Assembly: GCA_023386495.1 (NCBI GenBank) | Contig: JAEWJS010000056.1 | Coordinates: 5,434-69,433 of the forward strand | DNA from: Bacillota bacterium | Lineage (GTDB): Bacteria; Bacillota; Bacilli; Paenibacillales; Paenibacillaceae | Direction: 5' to 3' | DNA length: 64,000 nucleotides | In this document: one piece after another, positions 63,166-64,000 of the stretch | Layout of the letters: the number at the start of each line of letters is the position of its first letter | Position numbering within the stretch: position 1 is the first letter of the stretch | The notes under the pieces: generated by a model | What the model was told of the DNA's origin: nothing | Databases searched by the model: none | Seen by the model: only the letters and a program-made list of their open reading frames with translations | Program-made: the position numbers and the translations under genes

Positions 63166-63480
63166 CCACTATCCCGTTGGATCAGGAATGGTAGTGCGTC
63201 CGAATCTTCTGGCCACTATCCCGTTGGATCAGGAATAGTAGTGCGTGTGAATCTTCTGGCCACTATCCAGTTGAATCAGGAACAGTGTCGCGACAGTGCC
63301 TTCTGACCACTATCCCGATGGATCAGGAATGGTAGTGCGTCAGAATCTTCTATCCATTATCCCGTTCGATCAGGAAAAGTGGTGCGTCCGAAATCTTCTG
63401 CCCATTATCCCGTTCGATCAGGAAAAGGGTGCGACCGAAATCTTCTGCCCATTATCCCGTTCGATCAGGAACAGCCGAAC
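63166..63480. repeat. Tandem array of seven repeats of about 47 bp
   Basis: Units start at 63166, 63213, 63260, 63307, 63354, 63402 and 63449 (period 47, once 48). The core is CCACTATCCCGTTGGATCAG, changing to CCATTATCCCGTTCGATCAG in later copies. The rest of each unit (about 25 bases, GTGCGTC-CGAATCTTCTG) is also repeated, so it is a satellite-like array and not a CRISPR. Confidence 0.88.
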
Positions 63481-63640
63481 CGCAGTGAAATAGCCGGAAA
63501 AACCCTCTATTTTCTCCCGGGTGACGCTATATAGACAAACTTTACGGAGGATAAGCGGGAAAAACCGGCTACTTCCGCAGAAATCTAGCTTTCCCTGCGA
63601 AAATAGCCGGAAAAACCGTCTACTTCTCTCTCGAATCGGA
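63481..63640. repeat. Three short hairpin repeats between the two arrays
   Basis: AGCCGGAAAAACC-type elements at 63492, 63554 (AGCGGGAAAAACCGGCT) and 63605. The last two are 51 bases apart. They separate the two oppositely oriented arrays. Confidence 0.5.
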
Positions 63641-63662
63641 ATTCGTGCTCGGACGCGAATAC

Positions 63663-64000
63663 CTGATCGAAAGGGATAGTGGCCGAAGGGAGCGGGAGCG
63701 CACCCGTTCCAGCCTGCCCCTGATCGAAAGGGATAGTGGCCAAAGGGAGCGGGAGCGCACCCTTTCCAGCCTGTCCCTGATTGAAAGGGATAGTGGCCGA
63801 AAGGAGCGGGAGCGTACCCGTCCCAGCCTGTCCCTGATCGAAAGGGATAGTGGCCCAAAGGGAGCGGGAACGTAGCCGTTCCAGCCTGCCCCTGACCGAA
63901 AGGGATAGTGGCCGAAGGGAGCGGGAGCGCACCCGTCCCAGCCTGTCGCTGATTGAAAGGGATAGTGGCCGAAGGGAGCGGGAGCGCAGCCATTCAAGCC
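63663..64000. repeat. Tandem array of six repeats of about 57 bp, running to the window edge
   Basis: Units start at 63663, 63720, 63777, 63834, 63892 and 63949 (period 57, once 58). The core CTGATCGAAAGGGATAGTGG is the reverse complement of the core of the 63166 array. The remaining part (GGAGCGGGAGCGCACCCGT and neighbours) is specific to this array. The last unit is cut by the window, so the array may continue. Confidence 0.88.

Noticed and set aside
63418..63997. Repetitive proteins on the - strand of the right-end arrays
   Set aside because: Frames follow from the 57-bp period (divisible by three), with no ribosome binding site and low-complexity translation.
63166..64000. CRISPR array
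   Set aside because: The bases between cores are themselves repeated from unit to unit, so there are no unique spacers, and no cas genes are present.

Overview
The window looks like a chromosomal segment of a Gram-positive member of the Paenibacillaceae (Paenibacillus/Cohnella-like). Supporting signs are strong AGGAGG ribosome binding sites, sigma-A promoters, two S-layer-homology (SLH) exoproteins, a Bacillus-type CheY, a BirA-type operator before bioB, and a hybrid LytS-like kinase paired with a receiver/BTAD regulator. Most of the window is GC-rich. About 25.4-43.1 kb is clearly AT-rich and looks like an acquired cell-surface polysaccharide island. No rRNA, tRNA, CRISPR array or intact transposase gene was seen.

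Layout. 1-3.3 kb: hybrid kinase (cut by the left edge), response regulator, CheY. 3.3-4.2 kb: gene-free stretch with an inverted-repeat element. 4.2-6.0 kb: DUF2252 protein and an array of seven 51-bp hairpin repeats. 6.0-8.4 kb: three near-identical DoxX transcription units, each with its own terminator and a CRP/FNR-like palindrome centred at -41.5. 8.4-25.4 kb: glutathione peroxidase, BioB, an asparaginase-like protein, a Tet(M)-like GTPase, UDP-glucose dehydrogenase, an SNF-family transporter, a toxin-antitoxin-like pair, a LapA-like protein, GlnRS, an SLH subtilisin and an SLH surface protein. 25.4-49.0 kb: surface-glycan locus (Wzy/ligase-like protein, glycosyltransferases, UDP-ManNAc dehydrogenase, coiled-coil methyltransferase, heparinase-like and asparagine-synthase-like proteins, ABC exporter with a fused double ATPase, rmlACBD, initiating sugar-phosphate transferase, rhamnosyltransferase-like protein). 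This gene set resembles the S-layer glycosylation loci described in Paenibacillus alvei and Geobacillus.

49.0-62.3 kb is a nitrate-assimilation region: MobA, NasC, NarK, an ANTAR-domain regulator, NirB, NirD, HemD and SUMT. The two divergent structural operons (narK-nasC and nirB-nirD-hemD-sumT) each begin with a consensus promoter and an untranslated leader. Each leader carries two short hairpins with six-base loops that have A at position 1 and G at position 4, and the second hairpin overlaps an intrinsic terminator. This is the architecture of an ANTAR antitermination target, and the ANTAR protein is encoded between the two leaders. I regard this as the best regulatory discovery here. Small two-gene modules (17.2-17.9 kb and 51.0-51.8 kb) look like toxin-antitoxin or toxin-immunity pairs. 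An SMR transporter pair follows at 62.5-63.1 kb.

The right end (63.15-64.0 kb) holds two tandem arrays, 7 copies of about 47 bp and 6 copies of about 57 bp. They share a roughly 21-bp core in opposite orientation. With the 51-bp hairpin array and the hairpins at 54.76-54.94 kb (again spaced 51 nt), this genome seems rich in periodic, hairpin-forming intergenic DNA of unknown function.
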